This document shows positions 35,575 through 47,608 of a DNA stretch of 64,000 nucleotides, piece after piece; the stretch's first letter is position 1; the number at the start of each line of letters is the position of its first letter. The DNA comes from Timema cristinae (lineage: Eukaryota; Arthropoda; Insecta; Phasmatodea; Timematidae), in NCBI GenBank assembly GCA_039000515.1, contig JBCFYV010009882.1:64646817-64710816 (forward strand). The letters run 5' to 3'. The position numbers and the translations under genes are program-made. The notes beneath the pieces were generated by a model, which did not search any database, was not told where the DNA came from, and saw only the letters and a program-made list of their open reading frames with translations.

Positions 35575-36069
35575 CTGTAATACATATTTTATTTGTATTT
35601 TTATTTTATTATTTCAGAAGCCTTAAGAAGAAACTCCGGTATAAGTAACTACTTTATTTGCAATGATAACAATGTTATGAATAACTTTAAGAATGTATCT
35701 CTTGTATAATTTTATATTATTTGTATTGTTGGCTAAGTATGTATCTTAGATTTATTTAGTTTTTCATGTATTCCATTAAGCTTAGGACGAAAATTAATTC
35801 ACAATATAATTATTTATATTGTATTGTTAGCCAAATTTCTAAGTGAGTATAAAAAGAAAATCCGTAAGGTATAGTTATTTTTGTTCTATGGTCTTCACGA
35901 TAATCCAGTAAATTTAATAATAACATATGTGAGTTTATCAATTTATGTGGGAATTAACTGTGGTGTGGGTAGTACGTAGATCTAAAAAAATGCAAAAGTC
36001 ATCATGAACATATGTCCTAAGTTTGATGATTCCCGAGATAAGACCTTCCAAGCTTCTGTTAGAATTGTT

Positions 36070-36335
36070 TTATTTATTTATTTAACACCGCGTCTTACTA
36101 CCCATTCGCGTTAAACGCTTAAGTACTAATTACGCTAATGTATTAGGAATTGGGAAGGTTGAATATAGAGGAAGTTAACCCGCATTTGCCTGGAGGGAGA
36201 GGAGAAAACCATTTAGAACACCTCCCTTCCCCCAGTTCACCCTAGCGAGATTCGAACCTCAATCTCCCCGTATTTGGCAGTCTAGCTCAACACGAAACTA
36301 ACTAGTTATCTAACAACGCCACCGAGGTGGGTCTG
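36070..36335 (-). mobile_element. tRNA-derived SINE, type A, with 8-bp target duplication
   Basis: Minus strand. The tail appears as 'caccgcgtcttactaccc' at the left edge after a TTTA-rich run, then 'gagattcgaacctc' (B-box), and the head 'acgccaccgaggtgg' at the right. 'gaattgtt' occurs on both sides (36062-36069 and 36336-36343). Confidence 0.9.
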
Positions 36336-36867
36336 GAATTGTTAATAGCATTATTTGATACACCATTAATAGTGTGTCTGTAGCTCTGTCTGTGTAACAG
36401 CAGTAACACATCACTTATAAGAGGTGCAATAAGGGTGTATCAAGTAGGGTTATTAACAATTCCAGGTGAAGCAAGGAAGCCTTATCTCGGTAACCATTGA
36501 ACTTAGTACATATGTTCATATGGTCTTATTAAGTTGTTTTGAAGTCTGCTATTCACAACCGTGTTACTTACCACATTAGTCGATACACCTTGTATGCATA
36601 ATCATAATATAAAGATATTTTTTTAAATGTTTATCCAATTCAAACTAAAAATTAAATACGTTAGTTTATATGATATAACTTTTAATGGTCTTGATTACTA
36701 CGTATTCTACAGTGAATGATAAGTGCCATTTTAATGGGCGCTTAAGTAATTATAATTAATTTTAGTAAGTTAGTTATTGGGTTTTGTTTTGTGGTGAATT
36801 AAGTAATTTTGTAATTAACTATTATTTCCATTTTCAAAGCTTCGTTAGTCATGTTTAATTAACTATA

Positions 36868-37145
36868 AGAGACTCGCGTCAGTGGCCGCATGTTCTAAGG
36901 CTCTTCTACTCTCGAAATTGACTAAACTGCTTAAGATGAGGAGATTGGGGTTCGATCCGGGTCGGTGGTAGTGAAGGTGGTACTGAAGGTGGTTTTTCCT
37001 AAATGGTTTTCCATTCTTCCTCTACACAAATGTAGGTACACTTACCTTGAATTCAACCTCCCTAATCCCTAATACATTACCGGAATAACTAGTCTACATA
37101 ATAGGCGTATAGCCCCAATGGGTAATAAGACGTGGTGCTAAATAA
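36868..37145 (+). mobile_element. tRNA-derived SINE, type C, with 7-bp target duplication
   Basis: Head 'cgtcagtggccgcatgttc', B-box 'ggggttcgatccgg', body 'tttttcctaaatggttttcc' and tail 'atgggtaataagacgtggtgc'. 'aactata' flanks both sides (36861-36867 and 37146-37152). Confidence 0.8.
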
Positions 37146-38120
37146 AACTATACAGGCTTTCGCTTACCTAAATTTTATATAGCTTATTGATAGAGAATTA
37201 TTCCCACACGTTCTTCTCAAACTCTGCCTTAAACTATGAGTGAAGAATGAGACTGAGCATAATACGAACCCCGTAAAGTTTAGTGCTAAAATACTCGCTA
37301 AGCCAATAGTTCCGGGTTGGATTCCCATATTTACTGTTCAGGTGTCATTTTTCAAATTTACGAATATGAGACTTGAAACAGCTATATCTGTAACTTTAAG
37401 ACCACTTTATATGGCTCACTATTCATGTACAAGCATTTGCTTACCTCTATTATATATAAATATATATATATATGATTTTTTACCCAGGCAATATTTTCCC
37501 TTGGACAATGTAATACGTTGGGTTTTATAGAGGAATTAATATTCTCTAGATAGTTTTATACATTTGGTTTTATTAAGGAAATAATGCTCTTGGGTTTTGT
37601 GTTAACGATGTGATGTTGCGTAAACATTTGAATCATTGGAAATTATTTAGGAAGTTTGGTATATCGATAAACTAATTTCTGTCGGGCTAGTCTTAGGTGT
37701 TACTTAAGGACTAAATTTTGTATATGAGTGTTGAACAATTTATTGTAAATAGTCACTTGAATTAACGAGAGTAGATTTAGACTTTTGAGGGACCAATATC
37801 CCACGAACTGGCTTTAGGCGTTTTGTATTATATAGATTTTAATAAAATTGAAAATATGTTTGGTTGCATAGAGTTATCCAAGAATTAATATTATTGGATA
37901 TTGAAGCTAGTGTAGGTTGTTTTGAGTTATTTGGCTCTAATATTTTTAGGGTTAGTGTTGTATGTTAGCCATGTAATAATATTTATGGAGAGTATTAACA
38001 ATTTGGTGTTCTCAAAATATCATTCTAAAATCAAGTGTCGAAGGAAGATTTGTTCCTACTTATCCACTAATATTTTTTTGGACTAGAGTTAATAATTTAA
38101 GGCTTTCTTTATAATAATAG

Positions 38121-38397
38121 GGTGACCTGGTGGTCTAGGGGTAAGGTGTCAGACTTCTGTGCTGGCGGCCGGGGTTCAAACCTCGGTCCCGGCACAGATT
38201 TATCTGATTACCATACCCTTCCTTCACCTCTGACAATACATCTTGTGAATGTGGGGAATGCCAGGCCTCCACCGTGGTTCGGATTCTACGTTAAACTGTA
38301 GGTCCTCCATTTCATCTCACAATCACCCTACCATTACACATTAGCGTAAGTGCGTATAACCCTAATGGGTAGTAAGACGCGGTGCTAATAATAATAA
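38121..38397 (+). mobile_element. tRNA-derived SINE, type B, with 13-bp target duplication
   Basis: A different head and body from types A and C. A-box-like 'ctggtggtctaggggtaagg', B-box 'ggggttcaaacctc', and a body with 'ttccttcacctctgacaat', 'gggaatgccaggcctcc' and 'tttcatctcacaatcacc'. The 3' tail 'atgggtagtaagacgcggtg' with (AAT)n is the same as in type A. 'tttataataatag' flanks both sides (38108-38120 and 38398-38410). Confidence 0.95.
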
Positions 38398-38607
38398 TTT
38401 ATAATAATAGACATGATATTAGTGTTTAGTTGTTGGGGCTACTCATGAACTAATATGATTTTGTGTAAAGTTGTTTGCCTGATATTACCTAGCCATCTAT
38501 TTTATTAATTTATTTGGTATTTAGTAGAAAGTAATAGTTTTTGTAGTTAGTTTAGTGTTATCTAGATACTTACATTGTTAAGTTTAGCGCTTAGTGTTTG
38601 GATTTAA

Positions 38608-38873
38608 TTTTTTTATTTTATTTAACACCGCGTCTTACTACCTGTTTGGGTTATACGCATTAGCAGTAATAACGCTAAAGAATTAGGAATTTTGGAAGGT
38701 TGAGTTTAGAGGAAGTGAACCCAATTTGCTTAGAGGAAGAGTGGAAAATCATTGAGTAAAAACCACCCGCAGTTCACCCAACCGAGATTCGAACCGCGAT
38801 CTCCCCATCCTCGGCAGTGTAGCTAAACACGAAATTAGCGCGTGAGCCAACTACGCCACTGAGGCGGGTGGGA
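38608..38873 (-). mobile_element. tRNA-derived SINE, type A, with 9-bp target duplication
   Basis: Minus strand. Tail 'aacaccgcgtcttactacc' at the left, B-box 'gagattcgaacc', head 'actacgccactgaggcggg' at the right. 'tggatttaa' flanks both sides (38599-38607 and 38874-38882). Confidence 0.9.
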
Positions 38874-39051
38874 TGGATTTAACAAGGTGATAATATTACT
38901 TGAGATATGTTTGGGTATACAAGAACTTTTATATGTTGAATTAGTAAAACCAGGAACTCGAATTCACTACATTTTTTAACCTATATTTGTATTCATCATA
39001 ATTATAATAATAACTGAATAATTTATTTCATTACTCGTTTAAAGAAAGGTG

Positions 39052-39112
39052 TATTATTATTATTATTATTATTAGCACCGCGTCTTACTACCCGTTCGGG
39101 ATATACGCAAAA
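39052..39112 (-). mobile_element. SINE 3' tail fragment
   Basis: Only (ATT)n and 'agcaccgcgtcttactaccc' plus 'gttcgggatatacgc' are present. This is a 5'-truncated insertion or an incomplete reverse transcript. Confidence 0.8.
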
Positions 39113-39355
39113 GTAAGGTGTAACTGTATAATGTATTGTATTTCCTTACTAGATTTAAATAAGGTATAACTAAATAATGTATTTCCTTACTGGACTTAGG
39201 TGAGGTATTTACACCCCGTAAAATATATAAATACATAATTATAAGGTTTTGGCTATTAATGTGAAATCAGATACCCCGAATCTCTATTGGAATTAAATCC
39301 ATTGTTATACTTCTTTGCCAATGATTTACCCGTAGGTGAAATAAGATGTACCTAC

Positions 39356-39575
39356 CCCCTCCGGAGAGGCAATTGGAGCGGGTGGTGTTACCATCCTGCG
39401 TTGACTGCTATTATTGCTGGAAGGAGGGGTCTCAGGTATAGTTGCTGGTAAGGGTTGACCGATATACTTTTGGACCTTGGCTTCCATTCCTACTTCACTA
39501 CCCGGGTTCACCAACATTCCCATTCTCGGGCGCTCCCTTTCTATTGAGTGTTTGGTGGGGATCTTTGCTATGTTC
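39356..39575 (-). CDS. Internal exon of the unidentified multi-exon gene (most 5' exon seen)
   Basis: Minus strand. A strong acceptor 'ctctgttttgtgtttcag' starts 220 open bases (one to finish a codon, then 73 codons) ending at the donor GAGGGG|GTAGGT. The peptide contains ERERPRMGMLVNPGSEVG, EAKVQKYIGQPLPATIPETP and a Ser/Asn/Pro-rich end (PAPIASPEG). GC content is clearly above the surroundings. The exon's phase-0 end fits the exon at 34662-34833. The preceding exon must end in phase 2 and was not found. The sequence suggests a disordered linker. The gene is not recognised. Confidence 0.75.
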
Positions 39576-40632
39576 CTGAAACACAAAACAGAGCCCATTG
39601 TTTAATAAAGAGAGCGGACCATGATTCTAGCTTTGTCTGAATTACTTTATTACATATGGGTTATATTATATATTTTTGTTTTATAAATAAATGGTACACC
39701 TGTATCGTTCGTGATTGGTGTAGTTTGACGAAAGGAAAACAAAATATACAATATAGAACACTTTAATATTAACATAAGTTAAGTAATCCAATTTTCAATT
39801 TGAATCAATCTACGCTTAAGATGATAAGGGCCTCATTATTGTATTAACTGACTTAATTACGTGTACACGTGTACATTCGTAGGGACTTCCCAGTTATTTG
39901 GAAATATTAGAATTCATTAAGCAAAAAATATTAATCCATACACTAATTACTTTTAAAAAAAATCTATATAGATAAAAATGAATGGCTAAATGTGTTGCTA
40001 AACGCAAAACTCGAGAACGGCTGGACCAATTCGGCTAATTTTTGTTTTTCTAATATTCGTTGAAGTCCGAGGAAGGTTCTTATGAAGAGAAAAATTGGAA
40101 AAAATTGCACTTAAAAACGTAAAAAACACATTTTTCTTATTCCCATTCAAACTGTTCCTAGCTGTCAATTCTAGGGATGGCGAACTGAGATAAATTAATC
40201 GAAGAATCGATTTTTTGGGGTAGTAAAAACCGATTTGAGCAATGAATCGATTAAGTGAATCGATCTCAGACACCCTAAAATCGACTTTCAATTCATTTAC
40301 TTACTGTTTCATTTTATTCAAATAAAACAAAAAAGTACCAAACCATAATAAAAAGAAAAAACATTTGAAATTTAATTAGTAACTGTATAATTATGAACAT
40401 AACCTTAAAATTAATATAAACTACTTGAATGCATCCGTAGATCTGACACTTTCTCTTTCTACGATATGCAGTATGACCTTGACAGTTTTTCAGTAGATTC
40501 TCAATTAGTGCGTGTTATTTTCTTGATTGTTTTTAAATCTTCGCTTTTCAATCGACAAACAAGTTTCTCGATTTATCTTTGGTTGATTGGTTTATTTTGT
40601 GTGTGTTTCCATCTATACTCAATTCAAGACTC

Positions 40633-43600
40633 ATGCCACCTATAAGACGCAGGCAGAGCAATTTGGGTCGAAGAACTCGAAATGCTAGAAATCAAGCTAA
40701 TTTTCACTGTAATCGGACTGCACAGCAACCTGAAGAGCGGAATGAAATTGAAAGGATTCGGTTATCACAAACCCGTATAGCACGTCATTCAGCTAATAAT
40801 CTTGCTGGCTTGAGACGAGATGCCTTCAGTTACGATGTTTCAATTGACTAAAGTGTCTACCAATGCGTTGCTATTGGATCTATGAACTCAAGTTTGCCCA
40901 CATTGTAAGGCATTGAAATACGAAAATGAGGTCGCTGGATTGTGTTGCGCTAATGGTAAAGTGAAATTATTGCCATTGGTTCCGCCACCAGAGCCATTGT
41001 ACTCATTGTTTTCAGGAACAGGAACAGATTCCATACATTTCCTTACTAATATCCAAAAATATAACTGCTTCCAAATAATTTCATTTGGGGCAATAAATGT
41101 AGTTCGGGACAATTTTATGCCAACTTTCAGGTAATATATAACAGACTTATCCCCCGTATTGCTTTGTTTATTTGATTTTATAGTTTTTGTAACTAAAGTA
41201 ATAAACCTGTCTTTTTTAATTCACAAATACAAGGCCAAATATATCACTGAGCAGGTTCACTGTTGCCGGTGTCAGATGGCGACTTCAAATTCCTGCAAAT
41301 TTATTTCATAGGCAATTCAACACAAGAAATTGATCTACGTTGTTACATAACATTTCAGTGAAGAGGTCTATTGTAGAAGAATTACAAACTTTCTTTCATA
41401 AATACTTTCAGTTGATTACATTGTTCAAACTGCACTGGATATAATGCCATATGATAATCTTAAAATTGTAATCAGAGCTGATAAAACGCCTATGGGCCAA
41501 CATGCAAGACGTTTCAATGCACCAACAATAGATGAAGTTGCCATTGTTACAGCTGGAGAAAATTTGGAAGCCCGTGATATTATTTTACATCGCCGGAATG
41601 ATCAGTTACAGCATGTGTATGAAACACACTGCTCATATGACGCGCTACACTATCCTATCATATTTTACAAGGTGAAGATGGTTATCAATTCTCAATCAAG
41701 ATGATAAATCCCCTTATAGGCAATTAAAATTTTGGTTTAGTAATGGAGATTTTGTATCAGCTACTATATGTATTATATTCAAGTTAAATCACTGTCATCA
41801 AAACAATAATTTATTTACAGATGCCGAAACCAACAAAAAAGTCAGTTCAATGAACTATTATTCATATTGCCTGATGGTTCGTGAAAATGAAGACAATCAC
41901 ATCTTGAAATGTCGGCGATTATTTCACCAATATGCTGTTGATATGTATGTCAAAATGGAAACAGAGTGATTGACATTCATCAGGTTGAACCAGACTAAAC
42001 TCCGTTCTGAAGAGTATATTCACCTTCAAGATGCGATTAATACTGATGGAAATGCAAATAATTTAGGCCGGATGACAATTCTTATAGCAACATACATTGG
42101 AAGTCCTCAACATATGCATGAATATGCAATCCGTAGTGGATAGAAATCAAACTTGAATTTTTCCCTGGTCAATCACCCATTGATCGCCATGACATTACGG
42201 CAAGAGTCTTCAAACAAAAGTTGAAATATTTAATGGATTTCATTGTGAAACATAGTGTGTTTGGCGAGACGCGCTGCTGGATGTATTCTGTGGAGTGGCA
42301 GAAACGTGGATTGCCTCCTGCACATATTCTGATTTGGTTGGTTGAGAAGATAAGGCCAAATGAAGTTGATCAAGTGATATTTGCTGAAATCCCTGATGAA
42401 CAAGTATATCCAGTTCTGCATGAGGTGGTTATTAAAAACATGATCCATGGTTCCTGTGGGACACTTAATAAAAATTCACCGTGTATGGTGAATGACAAAT
42501 GTTCGAAGCGTTATTCACGGGCATTAGTAGCAGAAACAATTACCGGAAATGATGGTAATCTACTGTATCGTCGCCGATCGACTGCAGACAACGGAAGATC
42601 AACAATTGTCCAAATAAATCAACAAGACATTGAAATTGATAATCGTTGGATTGTTCCATATTCACCGATCCTATCAAATACTTTCAAGGCGCACATCAAT
42701 GTTGGATCTTGCCATTCCGTGAAATCTATCAAATACATTGATTAATATTTAACCAATAGAAATGACATGGCTGTGATTGGAGTTGGTGCAGTGAATTCCA
42801 ATGACGAAGTTACCCAATACCAAACTGGCCGGTATGTTAGCAGTAATGAAGCAATTTGGCGCATTTTTTCTTTTCCCATTCATGAAAGACACTCCATCGA
42901 TATTCACTTAGCCATACACTTAGAAAATGGTCAAATAGTATATTTCGCGGCACAGAACGCATTACAACGAGCTGTTCAACCACCATCTACAACATTGACA
43001 AGTTTTTTGAAATGTGTGAGAATGATGATTTCGCCCGAACACTTCTATACTCCGAAATGCCAAAATATTACACTTGGAATCAATCCTCAAATAAATTTCA
43101 ACGACGGAAACAAGGAAAACCAGTTCCAGGTTACCAAAATGTATATTCCACCGATGCAATAGGTCGAATTTATTCAGTCGCTCCAAGCAACGATGAATGT
43201 TTTTATTTGCGATTGATATTAATCAATGTTCGAGGCCCAACATCATTCCAACATTTACGAACTGTTAATGGTGAATAGTGTGGCTCTTACAGAGAAGTCT
43301 GTCAACGTTTATAGCTGTTAGAAAATGACGCTCATTGGGATAACACTCTCAATAACGCTATAATTTCTTCACAAACTCATCAAATACGAACATTGTTTTC
43401 TATAATTATATCAACATGCTTCCCATCAAAACCAATTGATTTGTGGATCAAATACAAAGATATGTGTGACAATATCTTGCAACAAATGCGCATTAGAACA
43501 GGAACTCCAAATTTACTAGTTATTATTATTATTATTAATAGCACCGCGTCTTACTACCCATTCGGGTTATACGCACTTACGCTAATGTGTAATGGTAGGG

Positions 43601-44733
43601 TGATTGTGAGATGAAATGAAGGACCTACAGTTTAACGTGGAATCCGAACCACGGTGGAGGCCTGGCATTCCCCACATTCACAAGATGTCTTGTCAGAGGT
43701 GAAGGAAGGGTTCGGTAATCAGATAAATCTTTGCCGGGACCGAGGATTGAACCCCGGCCGCCAGCATAGAAGTCTGACACCTTACCCCTAGACCACCAGG
43801 TCACCTACATTTACTAGTTAGTGAAGAAATTTACAACGAGGCGTTCATACCAATTGAGGACATGTTTTGATGATGTAAACCAAAGTATTATCTCAATTAG
43901 GCATGGCCGCGTCCAATCGCCCGATGCACGACGCTTTTAATCAAGAGTTGCAACGAGAAAAACTGTACGATCTCGATGCTTTAAGAGAATCAGTCTGAAT
44001 AATTCTTCCGCTGTTGAACCAACAACAAAAGAATGTATTTGATACTCTGATTGAAGTTGTATATGATGGAACTGGAGGTATTTACTTCTTGGACGATCCC
44101 GGTAGTACAGGAAAAACTTTTTTGATTTCTTTGATTTTAGCAACAATTCGCTCACACAATGAAATTGCACTCGCACTTGCTTCATCAGGCATTGCAGCTA
44201 CATTGTTGGAAGGCGGTCGAACAGCCCATTCAGCGCTAAAATTGCCGTTGAATATGCAAAGCAACGAAACTCCAATCTGCAACATTTCGAAGAACTCTGC
44301 AATGGCAAAGGTTTTGTAGCAATGTAAATTGATAGTGGGGGATGAATGCACGATGGCACATAAAAGGTCTTTGGAGGCATTAGACTGAACCATTCAAGAT
44401 CTGTTGGACAATCAAAACCGATTTGGTGGTGTGATGATTTTGTTAGCAGGAGATTTTCGTCAAACATTGCCAGTGATTCAACGGTCAACGCCAGCTGATG
44501 AACTTAATGCATGTTTAAAGTCCTCCGTTTTGTGGAAACACGTAAAAATACTAAATTTAAGCAAGAATATGCGTGTCGAGTTGCAAAATAATCGATCTGG
44601 AGAAATATTTTCAATACAACTCATTGACATAGGTAATGGCAACTTCGCTTCAGACTCTTTCACTGGCTGCGTTACCTTTCCTGACAATTTTTGTCAGTTT
44701 ACTGATTCAAAAACCGAACTCATAGAAAAGTAA
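40633..44733 (+). pseudogene. Helitron Rep-helicase (HUH Rep plus PIF1-like helicase), inactive
   Basis: Rolling-circle replication initiator fused to a PIF1-type helicase, broken into many frames. N-terminus 'MPPIRRRQSNLGRRTRNARN' at 40633. Zinc-finger/N-terminal region about 40900-41130. Rep region about 41440-42745. The HUH motif reads LPPAH (42311-42325): the first His of the family's H-A-H is Pro. A short in-frame block before 'FFPGQSP' is missing near 42130-42155, and a TAA (42743-42745) sits between the paired tyrosines (Y-I-D-stop-Y). The helicase keeps Walker A as GSTGKT (44101-44118; the family has GGTGKT). The later AGDFRQTLPV block is near 44447-44476. The frame stops at 44733, before helicase motifs IV-VI. 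Gaps at 41130-41225 and 41710-41820 could be introns or insertions. Confidence 0.88.
43523..43808 (-). mobile_element. Type B SINE inserted in the Helitron, 12-bp target duplication
   Basis: Minus strand. (ATT)n and 'agcaccgcgtcttactacc' at the left, B-box 'gaggattgaaccccgg', head 'ccctagaccaccaggtcacc' at the right. 'atttactagtta' occurs on both sides (43511-43522 and 43809-43820). The helicase reading frame resumes after the insertion, so the SINE is younger than the Helitron. Confidence 0.95.
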
Positions 44734-45195
44734 ACTAACATTATGCAAATTTATTGTTGTTATCACGGTAATTATTTGATAGTAAATAAATAATGTGATC
44801 ACTCTGAAATACGTTTATATTCAATTTTTTGTTTAAATTACACATTTGTGACTGTATAGTATCACAAACTCATCTGTTCTGGTGACCATTACTGAAAACT
44901 AAAGATCTCATCATCACGACATGTACACTTTATAAGCGATGCCATCACCAGAACTTGACCAGAAAAGATAAGTTTGTGGGACTGCCACAGTCCAATAGCT
45001 TTTGACAGAACGACGTCTGTCGGGTGAGCTAGTTACTCATATTTTTTTTATTTTAAAAAAATGTGCCAAAGTTGATGTACGAGATATTCAATTTTCTTAA
45101 CTTTACAGATAAAGTACAGAAGTACCTCAAGAAACAATATAACTGGTAAATAAATAGTTTTCGAAAAATGAATATTTATTTATCTATGATTAATT

Positions 45196-45421
45196 TTAAC
45201 ACCATACCTTACTACTCGTTGGGCTGTACGCTTATCTACTAATTACAGTCATACGTTATAGATGAGCTATGATGTATTTAGAGGAAGTGTACTCGTACTA
45301 GCTTTCATAAATGATTTTACAATCCCCCTCAAACACCACCATCAGTACACTAACCAGAATTCGAACCATTATCTCCCCGTTATCGGAGGTCCAGTCTATT
45401 AAACTTTCGACTACTGAATCT
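45196..45421 (-). mobile_element. Degenerate SINE, type C
   Basis: Minus strand. 'aacaccataccttactactcg' (tail), 'aattacagtcatacg', 'cagaattcgaacc' (B-box) and 'tctccccgttatcggaggtcc' occur in the expected order. The head is eroded. Confidence 0.65.
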
Positions 45422-45429
45422 GATAATTT

Positions 45430-47290
45430 GTTTGTTTAGTTATTATACTTTTACGTCAATGATGCAAGGTAATCGCCGTGGTTTAGTTGGTAGAGGTGTT
45501 TATCATAAGGCAATTGGGTAATGACAAGTGCTGACAATAGCTATTTATTGTTTACATAATGAAACATCTCCCTATAAATATCATAAATATCTAGGGGCTA
45601 GGGCTGGGAGGGGAGAGGTTGATATAATAAAGAAGTATTTATGTAAACAGTATAGGCTGGGTGTAGTACACTAAGAGGGTTGTCCTACTTCAAACTGGAA
45701 AAAAATAATTTAAATATGAATATTAAAGTCATTGAAATGCAACACTTTACTTTCTGTCAATGGCATATAGAATTATTAGAATTTGTATATTATATATTCG
45801 TAGTAAATAATACTAAAATAAAACAGGGACTAGACTTTATTTTAATAAGCCTCATCATATCTTCATAAATATATAATTAAACACTTACTACTTGATTAAA
45901 TATTTTTTTCATTTAAATACCCCTATTGTTAAGGCTTCCACGTCAATATAAATGCGCTTTAATCCGTAGTATTGAAATTATTTTGCAAATATCGAATAGC
46001 GTAAAATTTACCTGTTTGCAGATTGATACTTTATACTTTAATTTACTATGTTAAAATTATTTTGCCTGCTTTTGAATTAAATGCTTTGTCTCAAAAACCT
46101 ATGGCTTTTACCAAAATGAAAGCACTCTTGAAAAAGTTATTGTTGATTTAAAATGTCATATACTGTAATCAGTTCAATTTCTGGAGCTATATCAATGGTG
46201 GGTAAGAAATGATATGTTGTTAAATCCATATCAGTTATCTTGTATTAATATTGAACCTGCCTATCTGTCATATAGGTGTATTTTATTATCTACCGGTCTT
46301 TTGAACACACAGCAATTGGACCACGTTCATATTTTCAGGGGTATTTATTAGTTCTGCTTTGGGAAAAAAGGTCCAATTTGCTAACCAACCATTTACACTT
46401 CATTTATCCTAAGAGGGGTGAGTAATGCCAGGTCAGATTATTGTATAACCCTATCTTCTAAGCTAGGTCGGCAACCTTTTGATCCCGATCAATTTAAGAA
46501 CCTATCATAGGTGCCGCGATCAGACATTATTTTTTCTACTCGATTTTGATTTATATATTATCTATACCTTTTATATTTACTCCTTAAATTTATTCTGTCT
46601 TCAATATTTTTATCCCCTCCTGACTATAAATAAAATATATAATAAATAAAAATTGTATTCTAAAATTAAATCACCTGCTTTCTTGTAAATATTATAAAAT
46701 TGTATAGTTGATATATTTATAACTAATACAAAACAAAGAATGGCGGATACTTCTGAATATTGGATAATCACCAAAGGTAGAGAGAGTGTTTCCTATTTAA
46801 AATTATTCTGGATTGTGATGATTTACATTTCTTGAAATTTTCATTTCTTATGTAGCAGAATTGAGTTTTTAGAGACGGAACGAACTACATATATATTCAA
46901 CACCATAAGGAGAAAATTAATCTAAAACAAATATTAAAACCGATTTTAATTTTCCAAACTTCACGTATCTTCATGATGATCAATGATTTTTAGTACAGTC
47001 TCTTGGGATATCCTCCGAAAAAGTGTAGCATATCAGTTATATAATATGACATCTACAATTAAAATTCCATAAAGACAATTAAAACAAGATAACAATTACT
47101 AATATATTCCAATAACATGTGGCAGGTGTTGACTCACTGTGAATTGATGTTGCCAGGAAACGCCCAAGCGTCGAGGAAAATTGACCCAGCGGACCATACC
47201 GGTACCGCGAGCATTTTCACGTCTTGATCGAAGGGCTCCCATCGAAGAAAAGAATAATAATTTTCTCTACTCGCCACACCTTCTGACAGC
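45430..47290. other. AT-rich DNA, no supported feature
   Basis: A tRNA A-box-like 'cgtggtttagttggtagag' (45478-45496) has no partner B-box. The 62-codon ORF at 45680-45868 has no motif. The last 200 bp (47100-47290) are GC-richer and may belong to the element containing the ORF at 47303. Confidence 0.4.
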
Positions 47291-47302
47291 GCTACTGATA
47301 AA

Positions 47303-47608
47303 GTGGAGTCATTCTACAACTCCAACCCCCTTCTTCCCTTAGATCTTCTGATGTCCAATTCCGAGTCAGTTCTGTTGCTATATAACGGATTTTCTGTGAC
47401 TCGCATTTTTGTATTCGATTGTATTTATTCACCGGAGAACGAACTACGACGAAAAAAGTTCAGCACCAAAGACTACTGGTGGCCACGATGTGTCTTGTGT
47501 CAGACTTACCTCCACGTCTCAGAGGAAGCCTCAGCTGAGACTTTAAGTATCTGTATGTTCTGTTTTGAATCTACATTAGATTCTAAACTCCGTTTCTATG
47601 TCCATTAG
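47303..47608 (+). CDS. Small ORF with paired CxxC motifs, upstream of the hairpin array
   Basis: A 101-codon frame. The second half carries CVLC and CMFC separated by about 17 residues (spacing C-x2-C-x17-C-x2-C), which could bind zinc. The first half is hydrophobic (SESVLLLYNGFSVTRIFVF). Its last codons and stop overlap the first hairpin of the array at 47596. GC content is higher than in neighbouring DNA. I do not recognise the protein. It could be a domesticated or residual transposon ORF, or chance. No splice sites or promoter can be assigned. Confidence 0.3.
   Translation: MESFYNSNPLLPLDLLMSNSESVLLLYNGFSVTRIFVFDCIYSPENELRRKKFSTKDYWWPRCVLCQTYLHVSEEASAETLSICMFCFESTLDSKLRFYVH

Larger units (their letters stand above)
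39963..45032 (+). mobile_element. Full-length Helitron (both termini), degenerate
   Basis: The 5' end TCTATATAGATAAAAATG at 39963 follows an A. 'actcgagaacggctggacc' shortly after is characteristic of this Helitron group. The 3' end has a 6-bp hairpin (GACAGA/TCTGTC, 45004-45021) and CTAG at 45029-45032, followed by T. Insertion between A and T is the Helitron signature. Inside are the Rep-helicase pseudogene (40633-44733), a SINE (43523-43808) and an AT-rich segment with repeated 'aatcgatt' (about 40170-40550) that may be another insertion. Length is 5070 bp including the SINE. Confidence 0.88.

Noticed and set aside
45478..45496. tRNA gene
   Set aside because: Only an A-box-like sequence is present; no matching B-box or acceptor stem follows.
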